From the NCBI RefSeq assembly GCF_001787335.1, contig NZ_CP014674.1:1134501-1198500 (forward strand): 64,000 nt of DNA. Direction: 5' to 3'. The stretch comes from Kozakia baliensis. GTDB lineage: Bacteria > Pseudomonadota > Alphaproteobacteria > Acetobacterales > Acetobacteraceae. Below the pieces are notes generated by a model. It had not been told where the DNA came from. It saw only the letters and a list, made by a program, of their open reading frames with translations, and searched no databases. Made by a program: the position numbers and the translations under genes. Of this stretch, positions 42,142-52,300 are shown in pieces (within the stretch, counting starts at the first letter, position 1; each line of letters starts with the position of its first letter).

Positions 42142-45100
42142 TTAGGCCTCTCGAGACGTCGGTTCTTCATGCCGCCCGTGCATGATCGAAAACATCAGAG
42201 GGACGAAAAGCAAGGTCGCTGTTGTTGCGAATACAAGGCCGCCGATGACGGCCCTGCCTAATGGCGCATTTTGCTCGCCACCTTCTCCTAAACCGAGCGC
42301 CATGGGGAACATGCCGATAATCATCGCCAAGGCTGTCATCAGAACAGGGCGGAAGCGGCGGAAACCTGCTTCGATCGCAGCGGAACTTGCCGAAACTTCT
42401 GCGCTTTTTTGGTAATCTCGCGCGAAGCTGACAACGAGGATGCTGTTGGCGGTTGCAACACCGATGCTCATGATCGCACCCGTCAAGGCAGGAACACTGA
42501 CGGTTGTGCGCGTTAGAAAAAGCATCCAGACGATACCCGCCAATGCGGCGGGCAGCGCCGAAATAATAATAAAAGCGTCGGTCCAGGATTGAAAATTGAC
42601 GACGATCAGTAAGAACACAAGTAAAGTGGCAAAGGCCAAACCAGCGAAGAGAGCATGAAAAGATGTGCGCATTGTTTCCGCTTGCCCGCGAATGGTCAGT
42701 TTCGATCCTTTTGGAAGCTCCGAGCGCATTTCAGCGACGATATGCTGTATGTCTGAGGTGACAGCGCCTAGATCTCGGTCTTGCGTCGTGGCGTAAATAT
42801 CAATTGTGGGCGCGACATTGTAATGTGTTTCCACTGACGGGCCGGTGCCGCGCGTAATAGAGGAGATAGCGCCAAGAATTTGCTGCGGGTGATTGATTGC
42901 GTTGTCGAGTGGAATATTTCGAAGCGCCTCGAGTGAATTGAGTTGGTATTGTGGTGTTTGCACGACCAGAGGGTAAGAGACGCCGTTTTTGGTGTTGAGC
43001 CAGAAAGCTGGGCTGACCTGAAAGCTACCGCTGAGCGATGCCAACATGTCGCTAGCGACGTCACGTTGCGTGAGTCCGATCTCCTGCGCCCGCGAACGGT
43101 CCACGCGCACATCGAATTCGGGATAGTCGTAAGCCTGCTGAAGCCGTGCATCCGCAATGCCTGAAACATGACTTAATTTCGTAAGCAGCTTCCGAGAAAA
43201 TCGAACATTATCGGCAAGATTATTGCCGGAAACTTCCACATCGATCGGCGAGGGAATGCCGAAATTCAGAATTTGCGTCACGATGTCCGCCGGAAGAAAG
43301 GAAAACGTCACGCCTGGAAACATCGTTGGCAATAACTGCCGCAGTTGCCTTACATAGTCCGCAGTCGGACGATGATCTTCCGTTAGTGTTATCAAAATAT
43401 CGGCGTCGGCTGCGGTTGTTGGCGCAGATGTGCTGTAAGTGAGGTTAATGCCGCTAACGGGAAGGCCGATATTATCCACCATGCTCTGAATCTGCGTGGG
43501 TGGAATAACGCGGTGGAGAGCCTCTTCAACCTGATCGCATAAACGCGCGGTTTCCTCGACGCGCAGGCCCGCATGAGCGCGGACATGAAGCTTAATCTGG
43601 CCACTATCCACGAATGGAAAGAAATCGTTTCCGAGCCATGGAAAGAGAAGCAAAGAAAGAAAAACAGCCGCGAGAGTGGAGAAAAGCGCAGAACGGCGCC
43701 TTTCGATAACGGCTTCGAGAATGGTTCGATAGCGCGAACGCGCCGCCTCGAACATGCTCTCGAACTTCTTTTGCCAGCGCGTCAATGGATTGCGAGAAGG
43801 CTGTTCTGTCGTGGCTTTATCGTGTTTGCGAAGCCAATAATGCGCCAGCGTCGGGATCAATGTTCGAGATAGAAAATAGGAGGCGAGCATGGCAAAGCTG
43901 ATCGCTTCGGCGAGCGGCACAAAAAGATAACGCGCGACACCGCTGAGAAAAAACATCGGCATGAAAACGATGCAGATGCATAAAGTCGCGACTAAGGCAG
44001 GAACCGCGATTTCTTGCGCTCCGTTGAGAATGGCGTCCTCTACTTCCTCGCCTTCCTCCAAGTGCGCGTTGATGTTCTCTATAGCGACCGTGGCGTCATC
44101 CACCAGGATGCCGACGGCCAAAGCAAGACCGCCGAGCGTCATGATGTTGATGGTTTGCCCGAGCGCATAAAGCCCTAGAATGGAACAGATGATCGAGAGC
44201 GGGATAGAGATCGTGATGATGAGGGTGCTGCGCCAACTCCCGAGGAAAAGTAAGATCATCAATCCTGTTAGAACCGCAGCAATAATTCCTTCCCGAACAA
44301 CGCCTTTGATGGCGGCTTTCACGAATAAAGACTGATCGCCAATCGGTGAGATATTGAGCCCCGAAGGTGAGGCAGCCCTGATAGCAGGTAGGCGAGACTT
44401 GATCTGACTGATGATATCGAGCGTCGATGTGTTGCCGGTTTTTTGTATCGTCATCAATGTCGCGTGTTGTCCGTTTACCCGAACGACATTGGTTTGGGGG
44501 GAAAAACCATCGCGAACGTGGGCGACGTCATGAACATAAAGAATAGTGCCGTTCAGCGCTCTAATGGGAAAGTCGTTAACGTCCTGAGCCACAAGTGGAC
44601 TGCCATTGAGGCGCACGTTGTATTCGTATTCTCCAACCTTTTCCGTTCCGGATGGGATGATGAGATTTTGAGCGTTAATGGCGGCTACGACTTCTTGCGC
44701 TGAAACGCCACGTTCTTGCATGCGCCTTTGATCGAGATCGACCTGAATTTGCTTTACTTTACCGCCATAAGGGAAAGGGATCGAAGCGCCAGCGACGCCA
44801 GCCAACTGAGTTCTGACGAAATTATTGGCAAGATCGTAAAGTCCCTGATCTGGAATGGTCTGACTGGACAACGCCAACTGAACGATAGGGACACTGGAAG
44901 CATTATAAGCCAAGACGAAAGGTGGCGTGATACCGGGCGGTAATTGCCGTAATAAAGTCTGTGAGACGGCCGTTACTTGGCTAAGTGATAAATCGACATT
45001 GGCTCCTTCTTGAAAAAAGAGCTTAATTACGGCCATGCCGTTGATGGACTGAGATTCTATATGTTCAATATCATTGACGGCGACGAGGCTGACACGCTCG

Positions 45101-45300
45101 AAAACGCTAGTGATGCGCCCCGCCATTTCTTGTGGGGGCAGTCCAGTATAGGTCCAGATGACGCCAATAACGGGAATAGTGATCGCCGGGAAAATATCGG
45201 TCGCCATGCTGAGCACGGCCAGAGGGCCGAGAAGCATAAGTAACATGGCCAGAACGATAAATGTGTAAGGTCGGGTCAACGCAAGGCGTACAATCCACAT
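42142..45300 (-). CDS. RND-family multidrug efflux permease
   Basis: The 1052-residue HAE1/AcrB-type transporter has twelve membrane helices in two 1+5 blocks with large periplasmic loops after TM1 and TM7. Motifs are LALAVGILVDDATVAIENINAHLEEG (TM4, proton-relay acidic pair), SIPLSIICSILGLYALGQTINIMTL and GAIMSIGVATANSILVVSFARD. It would form the inner-membrane pump of a tripartite exporter. The downstream adaptor gene is broken and no outer-membrane factor gene is present, so function depends on partners elsewhere or is lost. Confidence 0.93.
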   Translation of the reverse strand: MWIVRLALTRPYTFIVLAMLLMLLGPLAVLSMATDIFPAITIPVIGVIWTYTGLPPQEMAGRITSVFERVSLVAVNDIEHIESQSINGMAVIKLFFQEGANVDLSLSQVTAVSQTLLRQLPPGITPPFVLAYNASSVPIVQLALSSQTIPDQGLYDLANNFVRTQLAGVAGASIPFPYGGKVKQIQVDLDQRRMQERGVSAQEVVAAINAQNLIIPSGTEKVGEYEYNVRLNGSPLVAQDVNDFPIRALNGTILYVHDVAHVRDGFSPQTNVVRVNGQHATLMTIQKTGNTSTLDIISQIKSRLPAIRAASPSGLNISPIGDQSLFVKAAIKGVVREGIIAAVLTGLMILLFLGSWRSTLIITISIPLSIICSILGLYALGQTINIMTLGGLALAVGILVDDATVAIENINAHLEEGEEVEDAILNGAQEIAVPALVATLCICIVFMPMFFLSGVARYLFVPLAEAISFAMLASYFLSRTLIPTLAHYWLRKHDKATTEQPSRNPLTRWQKKFESMFEAARSRYRTILEAVIERRRSALFSTLAAVFLSLLLFPWLGNDFFPFVDSGQIKLHVRAHAGLRVEETARLCDQVEEALHRVIPPTQIQSMVDNIGLPVSGINLTYSTSAPTTAADADILITLTEDHRPTADYVRQLRQLLPTMFPGVTFSFLPADIVTQILNFGIPSPIDVEVSGNNLADNVRFSRKLLTKLSHVSGIADARLQQAYDYPEFDVRVDRSRAQEIGLTQRDVASDMLASLSGSFQVSPAFWLNTKNGVSYPLVVQTPQYQLNSLEALRNIPLDNAINHPQQILGAISSITRGTGPSVETHYNVAPTIDIYATTQDRDLGAVTSDIQHIVAEMRSELPKGSKLTIRGQAETMRTSFHALFAGLAFATLLVFLLIVVNFQSWTDAFIIISALPAALAGIVWMLFLTRTTVSVPALTGAIMSIGVATANSILVVSFARDYQKSAEVSASSAAIEAGFRRFRPVLMTALAMIIGMFPMALGLGEGGEQNAPLGRAVIGGLVFATTATLLFVPLMFSIMHGRHEEPTSREA

Positions 45301-45525
45301 TACCTAGCGCTTCCGCCTGTTGAAAAGCTCTCTCAATTCGGAGATAAGCTTGTTAAAAGATTACGGAAATTATACGCTTTAGTTAACTACAAGTATCGTA
45401 ATGATATGTTCGAAATTTTTCAAAATAAAGTGAGATATGTTGCGTGTTGACGGATGTGGATTGTTTCTTTCTGCGTCAGTCCAACCCGTTCTCTGAGCCA
45501 TGCTTCTAGCGAGAGGAGAACGGAT

Positions 45526-45732
45526 ATGAACCCGATGATAACAATCACATTCGTCCTGCTGCTTGCTCTTGCTGCCTGTCATGGGCCGATCGGCCAGAAT
45601 GCTTCAGATTTGAGTGTGAAAGGCGACCATTCTGCGGTTGGTAACGCGCATGGTCCCGGTATGAAGCCTGGAGATTTCGGCGGTGGGCCAGCGGGCGGCG
45701 CGACGGGTGGCCCAGGTGGGGGATACCCTTGA
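45526..45732 (+). CDS. Small Gly-rich lipoprotein
   Basis: The 68-residue protein starts at ATG 45526 with GAGAGGAGA upstream. It has a lipoprotein signal (LLLALAAC, lipid Cys19) and a Gly/Pro-rich tail (GGGPAGGATGGPGGGYP). It is probably a small outer-membrane lipoprotein; no function is known. Confidence 0.6.
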   Translation: MNPMITITFVLLLALAACHGPIGQNASDLSVKGDHSAVGNAHGPGMKPGDFGGGPAGGATGGPGGGYP

Positions 45733-45789
45733 GTAGCAACATATTTAACGCGATGTTGCCGACGAAAGTGACAGGGTTTTGTTTATGTA

Positions 45790-46060
45790 ACGACATCCGT
45801 TGAATCTGGCGGACGAGGAATAGGCGATCATTGGTGGCCTGCCGCTGCCTGAACGTGGCCGTTGGTCACGACCAGTGCAGGATAACCACCTTGTTTCTCA
45901 ATGGAATGCTTTATGTGCTGCGTATCGGTTTCCCATGGCGGGATATGCGCGAGCCTTGGAAAATGAAATCTGGTCTGCATCCGGCTCCGCTGGGGGAGGC
46001 AGGCACTGGCGTAAAAGAGAGACCACAAGGGAGATTCTGGATGAAGCCGCAGCGGCTTTA
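45790..46060 (+). mobile_element. Decayed IS5-type transposase fragment
   Basis: LPLPERGRWSRPVQDN in one frame is followed by FLNGMLYVLRIGFPWRDMRE in a second and NLVCIR in a third, interrupted by a stop. Together they reproduce the N-terminal region of an IS5-type transposase (PPERGRWSRPAHDNR..., FLNG-L-VLR-G-PWRD). At least two frameshifts make it a dead remnant. It is a different IS5 subgroup from the two copies at 17.2 and 50.6 kb. Confidence 0.75.
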
Positions 46061-46168
46061 TAAGCAATATCCACGCCCGCTCGGTTTCGATCTGGCAAGT
46101 GATGAAGTTTCTGATTATGCCCGCGTTAATGCTCTGATCTTAATGCTATCTGCGTTCAGAACAACATT

Positions 46169-46645
46169 TCACTTTTTGCCAGCCGTGCCCCTAGCTATCG
46201 CCATGAAATCAACCAAGCCAGCGCTCATGGCGAGTTGAAACGCATCGAGTGTTTCAAGGCCAACATAATGCTCCAGTCCTTCAGCGTCGATCCGAGCGTT
46301 TTCGGAACTCACGCCTAAGGCGAGGAGAAATGATTCAACAATCCGGTGACGCACGCGGACCTCTTCTGCCATTGTGCGACCCGCATCGGTGAGGAAAATT
46401 CCACGATAGGGTTTGCGGGCAACAAGCCCTTCGTCCGTGAGGCGGATCAGCATTTTTGCAACGGTCGGCTGCGATACGCCGAGACGTTCTGCAAGATCGA
46501 CCTGACGTGCCTCCTGGCCTTCATCGAGAAGATCGGCAATCAGTTCTACGTAATCCTCTACCAGAGCGTTTTGCCTCGCGCGGCGGTTGGCGCGAAACCC
46601 TTCAGAATGAGTTTCTGCATCAAGGAGCATGTCAGATGTGTTCAC
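46169..46645 (-). CDS. mntR: Manganese-responsive regulator MntR (DtxR family)
   Basis: The 158-residue DtxR-type protein has a winged-helix N-domain ([27 protein letters not shown]) and a metal-binding dimerisation domain ([32 protein letters not shown], with the His/Glu/Asp ligands). It is divergent from mntH. MntR with bound Mn(II) represses Mn uptake genes. Confidence 0.88.
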   Translation of the reverse strand: MNTSDMLLDAETHSEGFRANRRARQNALVEDYVELIADLLDEGQEARQVDLAERLGVSQPTVAKMLIRLTDEGLVARKPYRGIFLTDAGRTMAEEVRVRHRIVESFLLALGVSSENARIDAEGLEHYVGLETLDAFQLAMSAGLVDFMAIARGTAGKK

Positions 46646-46836
46646 GGGGTGCTCCCATTATGTTTCGTTAAAGCGCTCATATCTTCAGCAAGTTACGCGA
46701 AAAACATTATTCCTTCTAGCATACATCATCACGGCAAGAATAATATGTTAGAAGCTATGGGAGTATCGTTATGCACCAATAATTTTCTTATGCTTTTTAT
46801 TATAGCATATTGCATATTATTCGTAGCCACGATCTA
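46646..46836. promoter_or_regulatory. Divergent mntR-mntH regulatory region
   Basis: The AT-rich region between divergent genes contains a tandem GCATATT repeat (46805-46811, 46812-46818) right before mntH. CTCCCAT and ATGGGAG elements lie about 100 bp apart. Any could be the MntR operator; I cannot choose between them from this window. Confidence 0.35.
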
Positions 46837-48219
46837 ATGCTTATCATGTCCCTCGATCCTCGAATCAGCGCTTCCGCGTCGTCCTGCAAAAGAACCGTCT
46901 GGCGTTTTACCAAGCCGATAGAAGGCGAGGGGAATAGTCTTTCGGAGGTCTTTGCCAGCGTAAGGCTTCCGGCGGCCAATGCGCCTTGGCTTCAACGTTT
47001 TCTGGCTTTTGTAGGCCCGGGCTATATGGTTGCAGTGGGCTATATGGATCCTGGTAACTGGGCGACAGACCTACAGGGCGGCGCGCAGTTCGGCTATACT
47101 TTGCTCTCCGTTATCATGCTGTCGAACCTGATGGCGATCCTGCTTCAGGCGCTGTCGGCGCGGTTGGGCATCGCAACCGGGCGCGATCTTGCCCAAGCCT
47201 GCCGGGACCATTTTCCGCCGATTATCAACATCATGCTATGGCTGGCTTGCGAACTAGCCATTATCGCTTGTGACTTAGCGGAGGTCATTGGCACAGCCGT
47301 CGCCCTCCAGCTGCTTTTCGGCATTTCCATATTGGTAGGTGCGCTGATCTCGGTGCTTGATGCCTTCGTCGTTCTATTTTTGATGAACCGAGGATTTCGT
47401 TATCTAGAAGCTTTCATCATAGGCCTTCTGAGCATCATCGCCCTCTGCTTTGCCGTTCAGGTCGTAGCAGCGGCCCCACCACTTACAAGCATAGTGACGG
47501 GTTTTCTTCCTTCGACCGAAATCGTCACTAACAACCGCATGCTCTACATCGCGATCGGCATCATCGGGGCAACGGTTATGCCCCATAATCTGTATCTGCA
47601 TTCCTCGATCGTGCAGACCCGCGCTTTCGAACGGACGTCTGCTGGACGGCGAGAGGCGATCCGCTGGGCTACATGGGACAGCACGATTGCACTCATGCTG
47701 GCACTGTTCATCAATGCCGCTATCCTGATCGTCGCAGCGGCCGCCTTTCATACTACCGGGCATCAGGATGTTGCGGAGATTGAGGATGCCTATCGCCTAT
47801 TGTCTCCAATCCTGGGGTTAGGCATCGCTTCCACGTTGTTTGCCGTGGCGCTGCTCGCCGCGGGCACGAACTCAACCATTACTGGCACATTGGCAGGTCA
47901 GATCATTATGGAAGGGTTTTTGCGACTTCGCATCCCGCACTGGGCGCGCCGTCTGCTGACACGGGGTCTAGCGGTCTTTCCTGTCGTGATCGTAACAGCA
48001 ATCTATGGCAACAGCGGCGTGGGGCAACTCCTGCTATTCAGCCAAGTAATCTTATCTATGCAACTGCCCTTCGCTGTCATTCCGCTAGTCCTATTTGTCT
48101 CAGACCGGAACAAGATGGGTGAGTTCGTGATTTCGCGAAAGCTCACGGTAATTTCGTGGATCGTGGCGATCACCATCTTGGTTCTGAACTTCAAACTGCT
48201 CGTTAATACGATTTTCTAG
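46837..48219 (+). CDS. mntH: Nramp-family Mn(II)/divalent metal transporter MntH
   Basis: The protein has eleven or so membrane helices with the Nramp metal-site motifs [14 protein letters not shown] (TM1) and [14 protein letters not shown] (TM6), and [17 protein letters not shown]. It uses the proton gradient to import Mn(II). In-frame starts are TTG 46810, ATG 46837 and ATG 46846; none has a clear SD, so the start is uncertain. The TonB-receptor gene follows after about 40 nt and is likely co-transcribed. Confidence 0.9.
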   Translation: MLIMSLDPRISASASSCKRTVWRFTKPIEGEGNSLSEVFASVRLPAANAPWLQRFLAFVGPGYMVAVGYMDPGNWATDLQGGAQFGYTLLSVIMLSNLMAILLQALSARLGIATGRDLAQACRDHFPPIINIMLWLACELAIIACDLAEVIGTAVALQLLFGISILVGALISVLDAFVVLFLMNRGFRYLEAFIIGLLSIIALCFAVQVVAAAPPLTSIVTGFLPSTEIVTNNRMLYIAIGIIGATVMPHNLYLHSSIVQTRAFERTSAGRREAIRWATWDSTIALMLALFINAAILIVAAAAFHTTGHQDVAEIEDAYRLLSPILGLGIASTLFAVALLAAGTNSTITGTLAGQIIMEGFLRLRIPHWARRLLTRGLAVFPVVIVTAIYGNSGVGQLLLFSQVILSMQLPFAVIPLVLFVSDRNKMGEFVISRKLTVISWIVAITILVLNFKLLVNTIF

Positions 48220-48261
48220 GCTCGTTTGCCCTCGGGTCTTTCTACGGAGAGATGTAATTTC

Positions 48262-50622
48262 ATGCGCACAATTAAATATAGTAAATGCTATTCTTATAAG
48301 CTAATGCATTTTAGAAAAACGAATGGCTATGACTTCGAATGGTCCTTCGTGGCGGCACGAACCATGTTTTGTTCGTACATCGCTGTTGGGTTGATCTGGT
48401 GCAACATGAATGCAGCGGATGCTGCCGAGATCTCAACGCATGAACCAAGAGCGACGACAGCGAAGCCTGTAAAAGCGACGCAGGGTGCCAAGTCTGGAAA
48501 TCAACGAGGCAAAAAAAGTGCAGGAAAGGCAATCGCGTCCGAAAACCCAAACGCGGCTGGCGACGAATCGAATACCCCTGAGCATATTAACATCCTCGGC
48601 CATCTTAATCGGGAGCGCGCCCGCATTTTTCCAGGGCTGGGAGCGGTAGATTATCATATCGATCAGCGTCAGATCGGAGTGACGCCCGGCGGGCAGAATG
48701 CGGCGTTCAGTCAAATTCTTCTTCGAGTGCCTGGCGTTGTGCTGGACAGCTATGGTGAGGTTCACGTGCGCGGCGAGCATGGTGGCCTGACCTACCGTGT
48801 CAACGACGTGCTGCTGCCAGAAGGCCTGAACGGCTTTGGGCAGGAATTAGATACCCGTATTATCCAGTCGGTCGATCTTTTAACTGGCACCTTGCCGGCG
48901 CAATTCGGCTTTCGGACCGCCGGGGTGGTCGACGTGACCACTAAGACCGGCGATATTCTGAAGCATAATCAGGTTTCGCTTTATGGCGGTAGTTACAACA
49001 CGTTTGTCCCGTCCATTCAGCTCGGTGGCCACCATGGAAAATTGGATTATTTCACGACGTTATCGTTTACCCGCAATAATATCGGGATTGAAAATCCGAG
49101 TGATACATTTCGGGCAGTTCATGATGTGACGGAGCAGGAAAAGGCCTTTTCTTATCTTTCTTATCATATCGACGATATCAGCCGCGTGACGCTTCTAACC
49201 AGCGCGTCCTATGCGGATTTCGAGATTCCCAATTCGTTCAAAACATTCGATGTGAACAGTCCCGACTACACCACCATCTATGATGTGGCTGGTATAAATC
49301 CTCATGATCCGTCCATGCACTGGTCCAAACTAGATGACAGCCAAACGGAGCAGAATTATTACGCGGTTCTCTCCTATCAGCGCACGAAGGACAAGCTGAA
49401 TATCCAGGCCTCACCGTATTTTCGCTATGGACGAATTGATTATACGCCCGATCCTGCTCGGGACTTGGTCTATCAAGGTGTGTCCGAGCATGAAGTGAAC
49501 GATTTCACGACCGGCGGTATGCAGTTCGATCTCTCCTATGATATTGCGCCGTCTCATACGTTGCGGGCAGGTATTCTAGGGCAATATACGTCCGAGCGGC
49601 TCGATACCAATACACTGGCTTTCCCTGCCGATGAGCAGGGAAATCAAAGTTCGAACGTTCCCACTCGGCTGATTGACAATACCGCAAACTGGTCCGTCGA
49701 AGCGGGCGCCTATATTCAGGATGAATACAAGATTACCCGTAACCTCACTTTTAATTACGGTATTCGCTACGATCGCTTCGCGTCGTCTTTCGATAATGAA
49801 GGCCAGTTGAGTCCACGCGCGAACATGGTCTGGAAGCCGACATGCACCACGACCCTACATATCGGTTATTCACGTTACTTTGCGCCCCCGTCGCCTCAGT
49901 ATGTGTATCCCTCTACACTCGCCCGGTTTGCAGGGACGACCAATGCGGCCGCCAATATGATTGACCACGGCACGAAAGTTGAAAAATCAAACTATGTCGA
50001 CGGTGGCCTTCTTCAGCGCATCACGCCCGAACTCCAGATCACTCTCGATGCTTATGCCAAATGGGCACATGATTTAACCGATCTCGGCCAGTTTGGACGG
50101 GCGGTTATCCTTGCACCATTCAGCTATAAGCGCGGTCGAGTTTATGGCGCTGAATTCGGTACTTCTTGGAAGCACGGCCCCTGGTCGTTGCTCGGAAATT
50201 TCTCCTATGTGAAAACGGCCGCGCGCGACATCAACTCCGCGCAATATCAGTTTCCAACAGGCGAACTGGCGTACATCAAAGCCCATCCCATACAGCTTGA
50301 TCACCAAGGAGAATTCACGGCCACGGCTGGCGCTTCATGGACCACAAAACACGATATGGCTTATGTCGATTTCGTTTACGGCTACGGTCTGCGGAGCGGT
50401 TTCGCCAATTTAGAGAAAGAGCCCGAATATGACATATTCAATATCGGCTATCAGCATACTTTCACGAAGGTTCCTCTGGGGCACGACATCAAAATTCGCG
50501 CCGATGTCGTCAATCTCTTCGACAAACGCTATCAGATTAGAAACGGAAGCGGCGTCGGTATTTATCAAGCGCAATATGGGCAGCGACGCGGAACTTTTTT
50601 CTCAGTCGTTTCGGAGTTTTGA
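48262..50622 (+). CDS. TonB-dependent outer-membrane receptor, possibly for Mn
   Basis: From ATG 48262 (GGAGAG 9-14 nt upstream) the protein has a long N-terminal signal or anchor segment and a Lys-rich stretch. A plug domain follows (FSQILLRVPGVVLDSYGEVHVRGEHGGLTYRVNDVLLPEG, RTAGVVDVTTKTG), then a 22-strand-type barrel, ending with an aromatic C-terminus (FFSVVSEF). Its coupling to mntH suggests outer-membrane entry of Mn, as MnoT does in Bradyrhizobium; that role is inferred. It is a paralogue of the receptor at 62162-64000 (shared GGHHGK-DYF block). The IS5 copy 2 abuts its stop codon directly. Confidence 0.85.
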   Translation: MRTIKYSKCYSYKLMHFRKTNGYDFEWSFVAARTMFCSYIAVGLIWCNMNAADAAEISTHEPRATTAKPVKATQGAKSGNQRGKKSAGKAIASENPNAAGDESNTPEHINILGHLNRERARIFPGLGAVDYHIDQRQIGVTPGGQNAAFSQILLRVPGVVLDSYGEVHVRGEHGGLTYRVNDVLLPEGLNGFGQELDTRIIQSVDLLTGTLPAQFGFRTAGVVDVTTKTGDILKHNQVSLYGGSYNTFVPSIQLGGHHGKLDYFTTLSFTRNNIGIENPSDTFRAVHDVTEQEKAFSYLSYHIDDISRVTLLTSASYADFEIPNSFKTFDVNSPDYTTIYDVAGINPHDPSMHWSKLDDSQTEQNYYAVLSYQRTKDKLNIQASPYFRYGRIDYTPDPARDLVYQGVSEHEVNDFTTGGMQFDLSYDIAPSHTLRAGILGQYTSERLDTNTLAFPADEQGNQSSNVPTRLIDNTANWSVEAGAYIQDEYKITRNLTFNYGIRYDRFASSFDNEGQLSPRANMVWKPTCTTTLHIGYSRYFAPPSPQYVYPSTLARFAGTTNAAANMIDHGTKVEKSNYVDGGLLQRITPELQITLDAYAKWAHDLTDLGQFGRAVILAPFSYKRGRVYGAEFGTSWKHGPWSLLGNFSYVKTAARDINSAQYQFPTGELAYIKAHPIQLDHQGEFTATAGASWTTKHDMAYVDFVYGYGLRSGFANLEKEPEYDIFNIGYQHTFTKVPLGHDIKIRADVVNLFDKRYQIRNGSGVGIYQAQYGQRRGTFFSVVSEF

Positions 50623-51624
50623 GGCTCTGTTGCACGATTTGTTAAATGAATGTTGTGATGCCTTTCATGTTTTTTTGCTACGCGACTGCAGGAGTGACCG
50701 GGGTTCCGAGCGCTGTGAAGCGATTGAGGATGGCGACACGGATGTGAACCGTGAGTTGGCGGTCGAAATCCCGTGCTGTCAGACGCTGGCCCAGTCGCTG
50801 GATGCAGTGCATTTTCGTCTCGACGCGGCTTCGTCGATGATAACCGCTCCATCGTCTCCAGTTGGCCCGTCCGAGATGCTTGCAAGTCTGTAGAGCGTCA
50901 TTTCGGGCGATGGCACCCGGTGATGTGAGGCGCCATGGTGTTGCGTTCTTTCGAGGAGGGATGACAGCCTGAGCACTGCGACTGGCAATGGTTTCATGGG
51001 ATCGCCTCGTATCATACGCTCCATCGGCCGTGACGCTGGCGATGTCCTCATCTTCAGGGATCTGTTCCAAAAGGGCGGGCAGGACCGGGGCATCACCGAT
51101 CTCGTTTCCCGTCATTTCTACGGCCCTGATTTTCAGAGATCCTGCGTCGATCCCGATAGGGAGTTTACGCCAGAGACGACGTTTCGAACCGCCATGTTTG
51201 CGCCTGTGCCATTCACCTTCTCCTTCGACCTTGATCCCGGTGCTATCGATCAGAAGAGGGAGCGGACCGTTCGAACCGCGATACGCGATATCGACCGTCA
51301 GGACTTCCTGTCGGCGGCTCAGCGTGCTGAAATCCGGCACCGACCACGCAAGTCCGGCCAGAGGCAGGAGACTTTCAACGTCAGGCAGGTCTGGATCGCA
51401 GCATCGCTGTCACTCTGTCGCCGTCCCCGACGTCTTGTCGGAAGACCTTCCCAATTCATGGATGGGTCAAACCATACCGCCAGATATCCACGCTTCTTCA
51501 GCGCTGCGTTGTAGGAGGACCAGTTCGTCGTGCGGTATCGCGTGGGCTTCGGCTTGCTCATCACTCCCAGCTACCAGTCTGGATTCATTTCGTGCATCCA
51601 ATACGAGCATTACGCAACAAAGCC
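50623..51624 (-). mobile_element. IS5-family insertion sequence copy 2 (inverted, internally deleted)
   Basis: This 1002-bp element has ends GGCTCTGTTGC and GGCTTTGTTGC, matching copy 1 in the opposite orientation. Relative to copy 1 it lacks 46 bp between two GTTGAAAGTC repeats, plus one base near the transposase-proximal end. No target duplication is visible. It abuts the TonB-receptor stop on one side and an IS110-type remnant on the other. Confidence 0.9.
50678..51561 (-). pseudogene. IS5-family transposase, frameshifted by 46-bp deletion
   Basis: It is near-identical to the intact transposase at 17222-18151. The frame breaks after AIQTCLTLKVS because one GTTGAAAGTC repeat and the intervening sequence are lost (equivalent to 17404-17449 of copy 1). 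The remainder continues in a shifted frame from PDFSTLSRRQEVLTV with all three DDE residues intact. It might be mobilised in trans by copy 1. Confidence 0.9.
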
Positions 51625-51833
51625 TCTCGGGAGTATCAGCCTACTCGCTTTCGAAGCCAAGGCCGCGTAAAAAGGATCACATACCGGCACAATACCGTTA
51701 CAAGGCCAAACGCATGAAACAACGGGGCAAGCCACATAAACTGATCATCGTCGCTATGGCACGGCGTCTCGTCACAATCGCCAATGCCGTTCTTAAAACA
51801 GAACAGCCGTGGCGCGTGCTGCCTACCGCCTAA
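51625..51833 (+). mobile_element. 3' remnant of an IS110-type transposase
   Basis: The frame encodes RYKAKRMKQRGKPHKLIIV and AMARRLVTIANAVLK before a stop at 51833, the typical C-terminal block of IS110-family transposases. The 5' part is missing; IS5 copy 2 abuts it. It is not the same element as the intact IS110 at 59126-60826, whose C-terminus differs. Confidence 0.7.
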
Positions 51834-51874
51834 ACACAGTTGCTAGATAGAAGATATTTCAAAGTATCGCTTAC

Positions 51875-52300
51875 TTATTTTGTGATGAGCTGTACCGCAA
51901 TCGTTGCTCCCGCCGGACCGATGGCGAGATCGGCATCGTCAAAGCTGGGGGGACCGAAACGCATTTTCGGGTTCCGTGAAAAACCGAGTGGTTCTTGAGG
52001 GATGCCAAAGAAGTTGCGCTTGAGTTTGCCGTTATTGTCTCGATCTTGAAACACCTGAACCGCATAAGTTCCTGGCGATACATCGTTCAATTTTGCTTCG
52101 GCATGCTGTGGAACCGAAGGTAATCTCACATGGTAGTGGCAAGCCGGCTTTAAAAACTCTCCTCGGTCACAGAGCGCAATTCGGATCGTGCCTTGCGCAT
52201 CGGGAATATTATCGATGGCGACGGTCACAGTGGCTGCTTTTACCTGTGGCGCATAGGCAGCCCCTATGGCGATAAAGAACAGAGCTTTGGCATGTTTCAT
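51875..52300 (-). CDS. DUF2141-family exported protein (carotenoid-cluster associated)
   Basis: The start at ATG 52300 gives 141 residues with a Sec signal (MKHAKALFFIAIGAAYAPQVKA). The mature part matches DUF2141 (GTIRIALCDRGEFL, SPGTYAVQVFQDRDNNGKLKRNFFGIPQEPLGFSRNP, MRFGPPSFDDA). These small beta-sandwich proteins often accompany C30-carotenoid genes; the function is not established. It overlaps the glycosyltransferase gene by 4 nt. Confidence 0.82.
   Translation of the reverse strand: MKHAKALFFIAIGAAYAPQVKAATVTVAIDNIPDAQGTIRIALCDRGEFLKPACHYHVRLPSVPQHAEAKLNDVSPGTYAVQVFQDRDNNGKLKRNFFGIPQEPLGFSRNPKMRFGPPSFDDADLAIGPAGATIAVQLITK

Noticed and set aside
17158-51624. Composite transposon carrying the T3SS
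   Set aside because: The two IS copies are inverted and related, but there is no target duplication outside them, one transposase is dead, and 32 kb including Mn and efflux genes is large; mobility as a unit is not supported.
50988-51833. 281-codon plus-strand frame across the IS5 copy 2
   Set aside because: Its first 200 codons are antisense to the IS5 transposase; only the last part (51625-51833) is meaningful, as an IS110-type remnant.
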